DNA of 64,000 nt from Chloranthus sessilifolius (GCA_021018995.1 CM037597.1:4229299-4293298); one strand, 5' to 3'. Counted from the first letter of the stretch, positions 11,506 to 26,400 are shown. Notes: a model not told the origin generated them from the letters alone. Made by a program: numbers and translations.

Positions 11506-14500
11506 CGAAATAGTGTTTTTACCCGTTGGGTCTGGTTTTCAGGTCAGGTTGAGTGAAGTGCACCATTTAGTCGGGTCGGTTTAGATCATGTCCGGTGCAC
11601 CATTGAATTGGGCCATGGAGAGCCAAGCGTTTGATTCCGCGACCTGAAAAAAACCAAAAAATTTAAAAAAAGCCGAAAAAATATGAAGAAAAACTGAAAA
11701 CCGAACTGACGAAAACCGAAATTAGATTGGTTCGGTTTTGATTTGAGGGGTTGAAAATTTTGATCAACCGAAATTGAAATGTTTCGGTTAGGGTTCAATT
11801 TTGCAGAAACCGAACTTAAAACTGAAATTTAGGTTTCGGTTCGGTGCGGTGCGGTACGGTAAACAGAATCTGCACCTTAAATGCACCATATAAACACCGA
11901 TCACACGTGCGTAAGAGATAATTTGCCACGTGCCTTGTCCACACTACAGAGCCTATAAAACTTACAGAAAGTTCTTGTAAGCTCGGAGTTTCCATTTTTC
12001 ACACAAAATTTCGCTATGAGCGCAACTCCATTGAGCTCTCATAATCTCCATTTCGATTTCTTTCGCAAGAAAATTTCACAGGAATCGAGGTGAGTTTTTT
12101 ATATTATTATTAATTTTTTATTTTTATTTATTAATTTTTTCTTATTTAAAAATTAATCAATCATATATTGCTCTCGTTCCCATTTGTGTATTAATTTTTC
12201 AATTTTTTTTTGGCTCATTTGATCCTCTTATGAAGGTTCTTCTATAGAATTTGATGTTTAACCTAAACCCTAAATCTAAACCCTATGTTGATTATTATTA
12301 TTTTTTTAATGAGTTCCCTATCAATGGATGCAAGTTTAAACCCTGAAACCCAAAACCGACCCTTAAACGGGCCAAACTGAACTGGTCCGAACCGGACTGA
12401 AACCGAATAAAAACGAAACGGAACCTCGGTTAAGTTTCGGTTTTGACCCCCCCCCCCCCCCCCCCCGCCAAAAAAAAAAAACTGGCGAAAAAAATCTAGA
12501 AGGGAATCGATTTTGTTCGGTTTCGGTTCAGACTGAACTGAACCGATAACTGAAATTTTTGGTTTCGGTTCAGTTCAGTTAACCATAGCTGCATCCATAA
12601 CCCTAATGTTGATCTATATTAATTTTCTTTTTCAATTAGAAAATGTGGTCCGAAGCTTGTGATATCTGATCGTAAAATTCCATATGAACAACTCAGCTGA
12701 GATTTATTTATCTACGTTGCTTAAATTATACTCCCTTTATGTATGACATTAGGGATGAATAAGTTTTGATTTTTTATTTAATTCAAACTCTGACCTGAAT
12801 CTCTTACCTTATCACTCTTGATAGGTTCGCTTCTAGGCACTTTTCTGTCAATTTCTCTTTTCTACATTTTGCACGGTAGCTATATTTCAAAAAAATAAAA
12901 TTTCGGTATTAGGTATGACCCGAGCACTGCTGGCGGTGCTCGTGTCAATGCCCTTTTGCCAAAATGGTAAAAAATTGGGAGTTGCACAGGTATTTATGGG
13001 AACACAAATCAGTGAAAACTTTTTATTTATTTATTACCTTCTCTTGATTTGGCGATAAAAAATCTGTGCCTTTCCCAATGTTGGCGGGAGGGAGGTTGAT
13101 CTAGGCACTGCTGGCTGTAGCACAGTTGGGTACCTATAGTCCTATACTAACTCGTAAAATATGTATCAGATAAAACCATGAAGTGGGCATATACAATTCT
13201 TGCAAGTTGTAAGCAATGTTACCTTGGCACTTCTACTTTTGGGATTTTTTCCATGCCGACACTTGGTGTCACTTGGACACTCCTCAAACAACACAAAACT
13301 TCTAAAAATGTATGAAACTACCAAATAATACCAGTGTTACCTTGACACTTCTACTTTTGGGTATTTTCCTTGCGGACACTTTGTGGCACTTGGCACACAT
13401 GCCGCCACTTGGACACTCCTCAAACAACGCGAAACTTCTAGGTATACATGAAGATACCACATATTACCATCAAAATTCTCATCGTTTTGAAAATGATAAA
13501 TGAACTTCATTTAATGAAAAAATTGTATAAAATTTAGTAACTACTAGGGATTTATATCCTCCCTCCCTTGAGGCCACCCTAAGGATTTACATCCTGTGCT
13601 GACCTGGCATGTGCTGAATTTGGGGTGCGCATGTGCCCATGGGATTAGGTGGGTGCTCTAAGAGGCCCGGATACCCAGGTTATCAAAAAAAGAGAAAAAT
13701 ACTAAATAAAAGGTTTGGGTCGTTGAAAATGCTTTTTATAATGTAGTATACTTTTATTTAGGTGCATGGCATATATTATGTAACTTTTCATTACCTATCT
13801 TAATTGGCTCTCTAACATTTTCCTTCAATATTTTTTCTATGTATGTTATATTTAACTAATTTATTTTTTCTTAAGGCCGTGCTACCGTATTAGAATCTTT
13901 AGAAATTGGCATGCCAAACATCTATTGGCACCTTGACATTTGGAACCCGTGCCACATGTCTAGGTAACACTGCATAATACCATTAAAATGCTCATCGTTT
14001 TGACAACGATAAAATGAATTTCGTTTGAAAAAAAATTGTGTAAAGTTTAGTAGCTACTAAAGAAAATATCTTTTTGTTTCATATCTCAATTTCCTCTCTA
14101 AGATTTTCCTTCGATTTTTTTCTATATATGTTCTATTTATTTAATTTATTTTTCTGAAGGCCGTGCTGCCATATTAGAATCTTTAAAAATTGGCATGCTA
14201 AACATCTATTGGCACCTTGACACTTGGCTACCTGTGCCATGTGTCTAGGTAACACTGGTTGTAAGATACAACTGTAGTATTTCATATATGCTTATGTCTT
14301 TGATACACCAAGTGAGATTTTTTATTTACATAATAATAATAATAAGAATATTATGAAGGTTGTTTTACTGTTAGTAAGATTAGTTGAGGATTTTAGTGAA
14401 TTTACTTTCCTTACCAAATTAATATTTGGAATGTGCATATGGATACTCTCGAGTATATTTATTAATCAATAATGTATCTGTCAATGAGATTCCTGATTGG

Positions 14501-15362
14501 AATTTTTTAGCACGCCATTATTAGCAAGAGATTGACTCTGGTCACCTACATCAATTGACAACCCCCCTCATCAAGAAACTGGAAAAACTTTTAGGCCACA
14601 TGGAACATATTTGTTGACAATCCATTTCGTCTGAGTGGATGTGACCTCCACTTAGCCCCAATAAATACCTCCACTTCAGTGGATTCTTACCATCAAATTT
14701 GAGCATGGGTTAAAATCTTGGTTTTCTGGTACATATCGGTCAGGCTCTAGACCGATATGTATCGTTTGTATCGTCTGATCAATTGGATGTATTGTCAATA
14801 CATTCTTGAAACAATAATCAATGTATCACCCAAATTATTAGCTGATAATTTCAAATTATCGGTCATATCAGCCGATACTTTCAATTATCGAAATTATCGT
14901 CTGATAATTACAAATTTTCAAATTATCTGATGATACAAACGATAATTCGTGCAATACAAGCTAGGTACAATACATTGGCTATGTATCGTACTGGAGGGAT
15001 CCGATACCGATACCTATCAAACGATACTATCGGTATTGTACAATATTTTGTCCCACAAATTTGAGGGCTTCAATATGGACCATACACAGTGTTATCAAAA
15101 GCGATCACATATGCGATTATGCGATCTCATATGCGATCCTAAAAGTGGTTTTCGCATATGCCATGATGGCATATGCGATCTGGAAGTTATGCGATTGCAT
15201 TCACCTCCAACGGTCATAAATATGACCGTTGGAGTGTTTTTTCTATTTTCTTACATTTTAGGCCTCCCTAAAGCCTATAAATAGGGGGTCCCTCTTCCTA
15301 ATCTATACCACATCCATCCAAGTTATGATTTTTGTCACTTTTGTCTCTTTTTTGAGTTTTTA

Positions 15363-15397
<35 letters not shown>

Positions 15398-18300
15398 TCT
15401 TTGTTTATAATTTTTTTGCTCTATTTTGTAATTAATTAAGCAAAGACTCCAAAGAGTTGAGAGTTGAGACTTGAGACTTGAGAGAGCACAAAATTAACAC
15501 AGAACATATATTATACACTTTTGGGAAATTTTTGGGATTTTTGGGGATTTTTTTGAGTTTTTTGAAGAAAATAAAATAAATTTTATGCCATCGCATAATC
15601 GCAAATGCGATCCGCATACGTGATATCACTATGCCATCACATAGCATCGCATATGCGATGTGACAACAATGACCGTACATTAAATATTTATAGTGCTTGA
15701 ATCGAATAGTTGAAATCCTTTGATGGGCACCCCTTTTAGGCGAACGTCAATTCACATGATGTTCTGCCACTTGGATGACTTGGATTGGTTAAAGATACGT
15801 GCATTGCATAAAAAATGTGCTTTTGAATGGTTAATCTATTGATGTAGGTGAGGCCCCATTAGCCCTATTAGCAATTATCCAATTGCCTGTCTTAAAGCAA
15901 GTTTTTGTTTCCAAAGCTAAATTTTTAGGTTTGATATTGTCTTTATTGCTGTTTGCATATGCAGGTAATGTGTCTGAACATAATCTCCGCTTAGGCCACC
16001 CGTTATATGCTGGAACCTGCTTTTCCCTAGCGATCCAGCCAGCATGCCCTCTTAGACGGCATTCTGTTTTATCAATCAGGAAATTAACATCACATCCAAA
16101 TTGGAAATGGTCTATTTATTGTTCCGATCAGCACCAAAGTGACTATCCTAATGTTGATGCCACAACTTTACAGACCTCTAAGCTTGAACTTACTCCGTTG
16201 ATGCTGGATGCTAGAACAGATATTCATTTATCACATGATGGTGGAGGATTTGAAACCTTGCAAATCGGACCTAAAAGATTTAAAAATAGATTCTTGACTT
16301 TTGTTCGCTTGGGATCGGTGATTAATGAAGCAGCTGAATCTTTTTTCAAGAGTGAAATAAGACGCAGGTTATTTATAACAGCTGTATTAATTCTAATCAG
16401 TCGTGTGGGCTATTTCATCCCATTACCTGGCTTTGATAGGCGGTTGATACCTGAGGACTACCTCAAACTTGTTTCTGGATCTGTGGGTAAGTTTTTTTAT
16501 TGTATACAACTTTGTGTTTCATGAATATATATGTTTGTGATATCTAATTCCGCTTCATAAGACATCATGGCCTACAAAATGCAACTGTGATATCGAATTC
16601 TTAGGATTTGTTGTTGGGAACATGTCAGAAAGGTATATATAAAAGATGGTTAACTTAAAAGATCAGTAGTTAACAATTCATTATCTGTTTTTGTTCTCCA
16701 ATTTATAGTGTGTTCTCATTTTTATGTCTACCACGAGTTCACATGCTGTAGTGCTACATTTACGTTATGAATTTCACATACAAATCACAGTTGCTAATAT
16801 GTCCTGATGATCGCTTTTATCAGTAATGCCAAATAGACTACCAGTCTCTATTGACAAATGAACTAGTCATTTTTACCGCATCCATTTGAATCTTGTCGTA
16901 GAATTCTCAAGGGTCCACAGTTCTGGTATTGAATGGTTTTGCTAATGTGAGAAACAATTTAATTGTTCAGCTAAACTCGAGCCACATATTGACTTCTGCA
17001 ATACAGATACCATGATTTTCCTTGCATTGGAAGACAGAGCTGATGGAAAGTTTTTTTATAGGATATTAGGTGCATTGGTTAATCTCTCTCTACAATTGGC
17101 CTCTCTCTCTACTCTACTTATTATAAATATAAACGAGATATTATATGATAATTCTCTTCAACATCTACAATGATAATGCCTACCCTATATACCATGAGTT
17201 GGTATTGGGTGCTCAAACTGTATGCTAAGTGGGGTGCACAGGTTAAATCGGTACTTGCGACGTTGCCTACTTTCTACATAACTACGTTCAAATGTCCGAT
17301 GGCTGTCATCAACCATTTGGAGCAGATCCAATGGAATTTCCTGTGGGAAGGGGCGGGCCCGGACAAGCGCTATCATCTGGTTAACTGGGATACGTGCCAA
17401 CTGCTGGTCAGCTGTGGACGGCTTGGCATCCGCAGCCTGAAATGGACCAACATTGCCCTTCTGGGGAAATGGTTCTGACGAGCGGAAAGAAGGGAAGAAA
17501 GTGATAACATTTGGCTCGAGTTGATGGTGGAGAAATATGGGTACGCCGAGGGGAATTGGGGGTTTATGTACTAAGCCGCTGAGAGGGACATCGGCATGGT
17601 GGAAAAGCATTTGCAGTACCTGGCCTCTGTTTGCGAGAGGTGTGCGTTTTGGATGGGGATGTGACTCTCATATTCGGTTCTGGGAAGATCCGTGGGTGGA
17701 TGAATATACACTCAAGTTCTCCTTCCCGGGTATTTTCGCCATCTCTATTAATCCTAGAGGTAGGATTGCTGATTATGTGTCAGAAAATCAGGCTGGCCGG
17801 CTGTGGAATGTGACCACAAGACGTCTGCTGAGTGGAGCTGAGATGGCATCGTTCTCACATCTTCTGCACAAGCTGTACCAGGTGCAGAGACTCCCTCAAG
17901 AGCAAGACCAGCGGCTTTGGACTCCAAGTAAGGATGGTATTTTCAGCGTCAAATCATATTACAAGATGCTCACTCGTCGCCCGTTGATCAGTTTTCTTGA
18001 CGCAACTTTGTGGAAGGCTAACATACCTTCAAGAGTAAAATTCTTCGCGTGGACTACTTTCAAGGAAAAGATCCTAACGGTGGACCAGCTTATCCGGCGA
18101 GGGAAGGTTCTTCCTAATCGTTGTGTCGTGTGCACAAATAGAGAGGAGACTGCTGCACATCTACTATTGCACTGTGAGGTGGCTCACAAAGTTTGGAACG
18201 TGGTCATCCACTCCTTCGGTATGGTTTAGGTTATGTCGGCATCGCCTTACACCCATTATTTGATGTGGGAGGCTGTTAAGCTGAGGGACAGAAGGCTAAA

Positions 18301-20375
18301 TACTAGAGGGTGACCTTGTTTGCCGTCTATTGGATTTTATGGCGTGAATGGAACCTTCAGATTTTTGAGAACAAAAATCGACCGGTGGGGATGATTTTGA
18401 AATCAATTAGAGATCTAGTGTGGTTTTGGGCTGTTAGAGGAGACTGGGTGCTGAGCGACGACCCGTATACGTGGGATCCAGGCTAACCTGTATAAGCAAG
18501 AGGCTTCTCGATCCTTGATGCTTTGTCCTTTTTCTGATTTTTGAGGGTTGTGTCGTTGTATTATCCTATGCCAGCGTCTTGCTGATTTCAATATATTCCA
18601 CATTACTGAGTAAAAAAAAAATAAAAAAATTGGGGTGCACAGGGTAATCTCACTCTAGAACCTCGGGAGATGCATAAATGTTTTTGAACACTAAAATTTT
18701 GAAAGTTCAAAGTATGTACTTTCATTGATTCGCACGTTCATCTGTAAATTTCCCATGCTTTGACCAATTTGAAGGAGGGGATATCCGATATTGGACTGGG
18801 CACCACCTTTGGTCCACGTGTCTGGCACCTAATACCAATTCGTCACTATTTAATTATGGTCATCAGAAGAAAGAGTTGAGCACCTCTGTAGATTTCGTAA
18901 TGAATGCTTCAAATGCTTCATAGAGGCTGCTAAGCTTAAAATTCCTTTGTCATCTAAGTGACCTCACACCACATGGACTATTTTCCTCCAATTGTTTTGT
19001 CGAATTGGCATTTCAAGTGTCAATTTCTCCCATCTGATTAAAGAGCTGTGTACAATGGTTTCAAATCTTTGTCGATCCCGATCTTGATTGGGCAGTCCAG
19101 ATCAGTTTCGGCTCAAACAAGACCGATGCTAAAGGGCTGTATCACTTGAATATTGGCCCTGGATCGGTCTGGATTGACCAATCCACCCGATTCTTTTGTG
19201 GGATCCGACTTCTCGCATTGCAGATTTCAACTACGCTTTGTACAAAAGATAAAAGAACCCAAATAAGGACAATGAGAAAAACATAAACAAAACGGTATCT
19301 GTTAAGCAAATCTTCATCATTTTTCTTTTGATTGTATTTTTTTTTGTTTTTATAATTTCTTTATATAAAATCTGTTGTTATTTATCTTTGCCTATTGGGT
19401 GATGGGCAATGTTACGTAGACATGTGGCACGAGTGCCAATGTTGAGGTATCCCATTCATAATGGATTGCATTATTTGCATGAAGCCTAAAAAAAATATTG
19501 CATATTATACAAATTGTTTTCAAGAACTCGAGCTTTTCCATGTATAAGTTACTAAACTTTACACAATATTTTCTAAAATGGCAACTCATTTTACCGTGTC
19601 AAAATGAGGCACACTTTGATGTTTTTAGGCGTTGATTTTTTCTTACATGTACAGATATGAAGTTGACTCCAAGTGCCACCAAGTATAGGCACAACAAAAA
19701 TCCCAAAAGTAGAAGTTTCCAAGTAACACTGGTGATGGACGACACATTTAAGTTTTATGCTTCCAGTGATCAGTGATATCTGGGATGAATGTTCATGTAG
19801 TGAAACAATCGAACACCAATTGTCGCCAATGTTGGTTTATTGGGCAATAGGATCAAATCGCTTGTTTGATGATAGAAGGGCGGGCATCTTTAGACAAATT
19901 GAGGTTGTTTTACATTCCCTGTTTGTCTTTGTTTTGTATTACTTTCGTTATATGAATTGTCCCTTAGAAGTCAAGTCATAGGTACTTTTTTTATCTCTTA
20001 GGAGAGAGCCCCAAGGAAATCGATTACATTGGCAAGGCCATTGCTCGGTACTTCCCCACCATCAGATGCAAGACAAGCAATCATGATTTTCAAACCCGAA
20101 AACTCATCATCATCATCATAGCCTTGTCCCATCAATTTGGGGTCGACTTTGCGAGTTCTATTTCTCCAGTAGTTTATGATCAACGCTAAACTCTTTGTGA
20201 CTTCGCAATCCTTCATCTCTCTTCTCACTGCTTCCCTTCAGGTCTTCACAGGTCTTCCTCTTCCTTGTGCTTGTAGCCAATGTTGTCAAATCGCTTAAGC
20301 CATGCTAAGCGATTTGACCAGATTTGGCTTAAGCGAAATCACTTAATCACTTAAGCAATGGCTTAATGATTTTAA

Positions 20376-20438
<63 letters not shown>

Positions 20439-23400
20439 AAGGAATAATAACAAGTATCTAAGTCTTAACAACTAAAGCAACACTAACAAAAATTTGGAAA
20501 TGAGTCAATGACAAAGAAGGGGGAAAATATACGTTCTTATATTTAATAAAAAAGTGTCCTACGACATACATATATATTAATGTACAAAATTACAACTTCA
20601 GTATTGATACTGAGTACCGACAATGACTCTACACATTAATCTCTAACCCATTGTGGTACATCTCCTCCATCATTACCACCATTATCACTAGTATTGTCAT
20701 CGTCATCGGAATCATTACCTTCTTGAATATACGCTTCTTTTGCATCCGATCTCACTAATATGGAGAATATATAGTTGTGTGAAGAGTATAAGACCCAACC
20801 CACCCTTTTATAGAGGCCATGGGACCCCAAAAAAGAAAAAAAGAAAATAAAATGCTTCAACGATCATATTTATGATCATTGGAGCATTGTGCGTTCGCAT
20901 AAGCCATAAAACATGGCTTAAACGATCACATGCTTCAGTATTTGATCGCTTTATCATCTGCATCACATAAGCCATCATGGCTTTTGTGATTTGGGGCGCT
21001 AGAGTCGCATATATGATCGCATGAGCGATTATGCGATCACATAGACAACACTGCTTGTAGCATCTCAACCTCTCGTACAGGTTCGCTTCTAGCGTCGGAT
21101 GGACATGTCCAAACCATCTCAAGTGACATTCCATGATTTATCCTTTATAGGTGCCACTCTCAAGTTTTGTGTACACACTCAATCTATGTTGCATTGTAAG
21201 GCTCTCCCCTCGGGTGACCTTGCAATCTTTGCAATTTCCCACTTTGCTCGCTTTAAGAAAAAAATAATCTATTTTTTATTTGCTACTGAGAGTTACTCTA
21301 CCTTGAGTAGTAAAGCTTGAACCCATCTTCCAGGTCCTTAACCTTCTCTCCTTTCCACTTTGTCTCTAGCAAACACGTTATGTTAATCCTCAGCCTCCTC
21401 GTAGCATCTATCAATTCGACACTCTTTCCAGTTAAAGTACCTAAATTCCAAGACACCATATGCAGCGTCTGGATCTTTGTTTGCTCATCCACATCTATGT
21501 TAGTGTGAAAGCCCTAACCTACTATTCGCAACAATTTGATGTCGTTGCTGATCGTCATCTAAGTAGAGTTAACTTGAAAACTCGTTCCAACTTGGATTAT
21601 TTATAAATATATATACATTTATACACACATATAAATGTAATTGAAAAATTGGCAAAATAATGCCCTTTCCATATGATGTTCAGGGTAGAACATCTTATGA
21701 TTTCTGTGCTACCCCAAAAAAACCACTTTTGGGAGGTGATCATCATATGATGTTCATGGTAGAACATCTTATGGCCTTTGTGCAGCCCAAAAAAATGCCC
21801 ATTTGGGCAGGCGATTTTCATATGATGGTTAGGGCAGAAGATCTTATGACCTTTCAATCCAAGCATCAACTCAAGTTCATTTCTTCTTCTTACTTGCAGG
21901 TTCATTTCAGTCTCGTGTGCACGTCGCAATCTCCTTGTACTAAAATGGTCAACCGTGTACTTTCACTGATTTTCATCCTCATAAATAATTGTGTACTTTC
22001 ATTACTTGGCCATTTTAGCGTAAGGAGATTGACCTTTCACATTTGGGAGTGAAAGGGTTGGTTATCTATACCAACTCCTCTTCCAAATCAGCCAAACCTC
22101 AGGATACACGGATATTCGTGGATGCAAAATAAATGAAAGTACATTTTTATCGTATGGTGGGGTTGAGATTTACCCACTCAATGTTCGGGGTGTGCACTTA
22201 ATACCAACTGTCCTAGGTATTGTGTTTTATAAAAAGGTTGATATTAGGTTTTTAATGCTTACCACTGTTGTGATCAGGTCCGCTTTGTTGTACATACTTG
22301 AGAACAGCTCAATACAAATAACAATACTTTGTTTCCGTTTAATTTTTACTGAAATTTTATTCACCAATCACAAAAAAAATATTCCATAAATTTCTACTAT
22401 CCCATTTTTGTCTCCTTCCTTTGGGCTGTATAAAGGAAGTTTGGTTGGTGTTACATGCAGGCAAATGGGCACAAATTGTTCTTTAAACTGTCTCTATCCA
22501 AACATCTTAATGTATCTTGATTAATTTTTTCCCTTCAGACTAATAAAGATATTAAAGAATAGATTTTTTCTTTAGAAATTTCATCATATTGCCATTTTCC
22601 TTAACTCTTTTTCTCCTTGTGTATCGCATATGGTTTCTTTACCTGTGATATATTTTGTTTATCTAGTGTAGATGATGGCATTAGGCTAAAGACAAAATCA
22701 ATAGTAAGGATTTCTTCTTAGTTTCCTGGTCTAGACATAAAAACTAGTAGAACCTACTAGTTGAGAGGAGTAGGTGCTCAATTCTTACATTGAAGGCCCG
22801 AGCCATTGACGTCTAAGATGCCACAAGCACTCAAACGAATACAGCTAAGCAGGTCCGGGTGCACAACATATGCTACACTTAGGCTTCATGCCATAGTCAC
22901 AAACGTCTACGACTTTTGCAAAAAAAGGGAAAAAGTCGGCAACTTGCAGTCATCCCGACTACATCGCCAATTAATCATTCACTAAAACCATTATTTTTAA
23001 CTTGAAATATATTATGATATATTTTTTTAGATTTTTTTATTCCCCCCTGAATTTTTTCCGACTTTGATTGATTTCTGCCGATTTTTCCCGACTTAAACCC
23101 TTGCTGATTTATTTTCGACTCCCAACTTTGTGACTATGCTTCATGCTCACACTTTTCGGTTATGCATCATAAATAATTTCAGAATATTTTTAGTGCTTTA
23201 TTTTCTTGTCAATTTCACCAAGTTCTTGCTTACAGAAAATCATGCTACATTAATTGATAATAGTGGTGACTAATCACCTACTGAAGTGGTAAGTTGTATC
23301 TTTTAGGTTATGTTTATTGCTTGATAATATTATTTAATATTTGGCAGATGAACTTGGTGATTTTACAGCAGAGCTTAAGCTGTCACTTTTCCAGCTTGGA

Positions 23401-26400
23401 ATCAGTCCTCAAATAGCAGCATCAATTCTTATGCAGGTTTCATCATTTTTTCCACTCCTGCCATTATAAATATATGCTCACCAGTTAGTACTGTAGGTTT
23501 TGTTTTATGCATACATATCTTTTAAAGTTGTTCCTCCACCCCCCCCCCCCTCCCCCCCCTTTCCACCCACCAGATGCCTTTGCTTATTCAGATTAAATTA
23601 TCTCTTTACGCTCAGTTGAACTCTCTGTATAGACACTGAAGGGATTTTCTTGCTTTATGATGGAAAAGGGAAGGGAAAGACCGACATCAAATATAGCTTA
23701 GTGATCGTCTAGTCATCTTGGTCAACCAGCTTTGGCATAAGCAGTAGACCACCTACTGTCATATGATCAATGTTACCTGGTTGACTGGTTCTCTCTGTTT
23801 GGATTGTGGTTTGCGTTTCACCACTCCCTCATTAACTTGGTTTGCTTAGGGTAGGATTAGTTTGAGCTAAAAAATAGTTTTTTTCATAAAATCTTGTTAC
23901 TTATAACCAAATTTCACACTTTCTAACAAAAAAGCTTACATAAGCAGTTGGATACCCGTGCGAGTTAGTGGATGTTTGGTGAGGAGTTCAAGACAGCTTC
24001 AATTTTTAAGGCGTTTTTAACAAAAACTGTTTGGGTTGCCCACCACTAGCGAAATGAACTGCGAACCGGTTCAGAATTCACTTATTGGGTTAGCGAATTT
24101 GGCAATATATCAGCTGAAACACAAACACCGAGTACATCGAGATACATGAAATAGAAGAAATAAAAGGAGTGACTTAGAGTTAACTCCTACACACCCACTA
24201 CTGCTAATTACAGACCAGTTATTCTATTCTAACGCTATTCTTTGACACTCTCCCTCAAGTTGGTGTATAGATGCCAATCATGATGATATATCTTGCAATC
24301 TGACCCTACCAACAGCTTTAGTGAGGATGTTGGCCAATTGGTCTTCTGAAGCAACTAGAGGTATGCTGACTTTCCGAGATTCTACCTTTGCTCTGATGAA
24401 GTGGCAATCTACTTCAATATGTTATTTCTTTGGTGATACACAGGATTCTTAGCTATGTTTGGAGCCGGCTTCATTATCGCCATATAAACTCGTAGGAAGA
24501 TTAACTTGATATCCAAGGTCTGACAAGAGATATTTGAGCCACATGCCTTCACGTGCTCCTTGAGACATGGCTTTATATTCTGATTTGACACTTGAGTTAA
24601 CATGAAATGCTGTTTCTTGCTTCTCCATGTGGTCAAGTTTCCACCAAGGGTTGTAGCATATCATGTGGTAGACCTCTATCGCTAACAAATTCAGCCCAAT
24701 CAGCATCTGTAAAGATTTCAACATCAAGATGCCTATGATCACTATATAGTAGCCCCTTTCCTCGATTACCCCTTTAAATACCCTAGTGTTCGGAAGACAG
24801 TTTCCAAGTGTGGAGAGCGAGGAGCATGCATGTGTTGACTGAACACACTGACTGAATACGAAATGTTGGGCCTGGTCTTAGTGAGATATATGAGCTTTCC
24901 CACTAATCGCTGATATCTGGTCACATCTTTGAGGCTTCTCCCTCCTCAGTATTAGTCCTATGTTTAGGATCCATAGGGGTATCAGCTGGTTTACACCCTC
25001 AGCATTCCAGCATGCTTCACACATCCAAGGTGTACTTGCATTGTGACAACAAAATGCCCTTATGGGACCTTGCAACTTCTATCCCCCAAAAATATCACAA
25101 AGGATCTAAGTCCTTAATTAAACTCTCAACTCGATTGGTATTTCAACTTTGTAGTTTTTCCAGGCATCTCCTATGACAATAATATCATCAATATAGACTA
25201 TCACGCTATAATGATTTCTCATTTTTCTCACCTTCTCTTCACGAATAACATGTGATTATAATGATTTCTTTGATAGCCAAATCTGATCACAACATCAGAA
25301 ACCTCTTGAACCGGGCTCTTGGAGACGGCTTCGATCCATAAATAGCCTCGTTTTGCTTGCACACTTGGTCACTCTTCCCCTTACGTATGAATCCAGGGGG
25401 AGTAGCATATACACCTGTCCTGTAGGTCTCCATGCAGAAATGCATTTTTGACATCGAGCTGATATAAATGCCACTTCCTTTTGGCAGCCAAGGACAAAAG
25501 GACTCCGACAGCATTCAGTTTCGCCACTGGAGCAAAGGTATCTAGGTAAATCTACACTAGGAGTCTGAGTGAATCCTCTAGCTACCAACCTTGCTTTATA
25601 TATTTCAATTGTACCATCTGGGGCCAATATTTTACTGTGTACACCCACTTGCGTCCCAAAACCTTCTTTCCATCATGAAGAGTAGTGACCTCCCATGTTT
25701 GATTATGCTCTAGTGTCTGCTTCTCTTTTTCCATTGCTTCTTTCCATTTGGGTTGATACAAAGTTTCAGAAAAAGAGTAAGGAATAGAAGTGGAATCCAT
25801 TGAAGCAACGGAACTGTAATATGTAGAAGAGAGAACATGATAAGACACAAATTTACTAATGGGATCTTTTGCACCTTTTCGAAGAGCAATAGGAAGGTCA
25901 AGATCAGAAACTTGAGGAGGCTGAGGAGGACCTTCTTGGAGAAGAGGCACGTGGTTCATGTCTTGAGAAGGAGGGGCATTGGCTAGCTTGTTTTTCCATC
26001 TCGTTTGAACATCGAACCTTTCTGCTCTTTCTTCAGGAGACTTTTCTTGATGATTGCTGACACTAGCCAATTCTTGTTCAAGTTCAACTTCAATGCCATC
26101 CTCTCCCTCTGGCATACATGGTAAGGGAGGAGCATCACCAGTGGCCTCTTCACCTCTATCCTTCTCCCCTTGAAGTGTTAAGAGAGAAAAAATAATAATT
26201 CTAACGTACAAAAATTTAGCTAATTTCGGCAGCGGGGCGACTGGGGAAATATTCATTGTGACAGACAATTAGCCTTTTTTGCCGAATTTTTCAAAAATAC
26301 GGTGAATTTTGTGGCTATGCCATGGATGTTACCTTTTTTGAGTCTACATTTTTCTTTCCTTCCATGCATACCGAGTCCTCTCTTCAGAGGAAGAGTAGCA

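Larger units (their letters stand above)
10489..12352 (+). repeat. Tandem unit U3
   Basis: Third copy of the block, again starting at GTGTAC. Foldbacks at 10928-11094 and 11144-11328; a (TA)n run at about 11459-11503 is much longer than in U1 or U2. Promoter motifs are complete, but the first exon carries a one-base insertion. Confidence 0.88.

Noticed and set aside
15883..15964. Upstream extension of the exon-2 open frame, with a hydrophobic FLGLILSLLLFAYA stretch, as a real N-terminus
   Set aside because: It has no ATG (starts TTG), coincides with a polypyrimidine tract and GCAG acceptor, and the exon-1 copies fit the phase at 15965.
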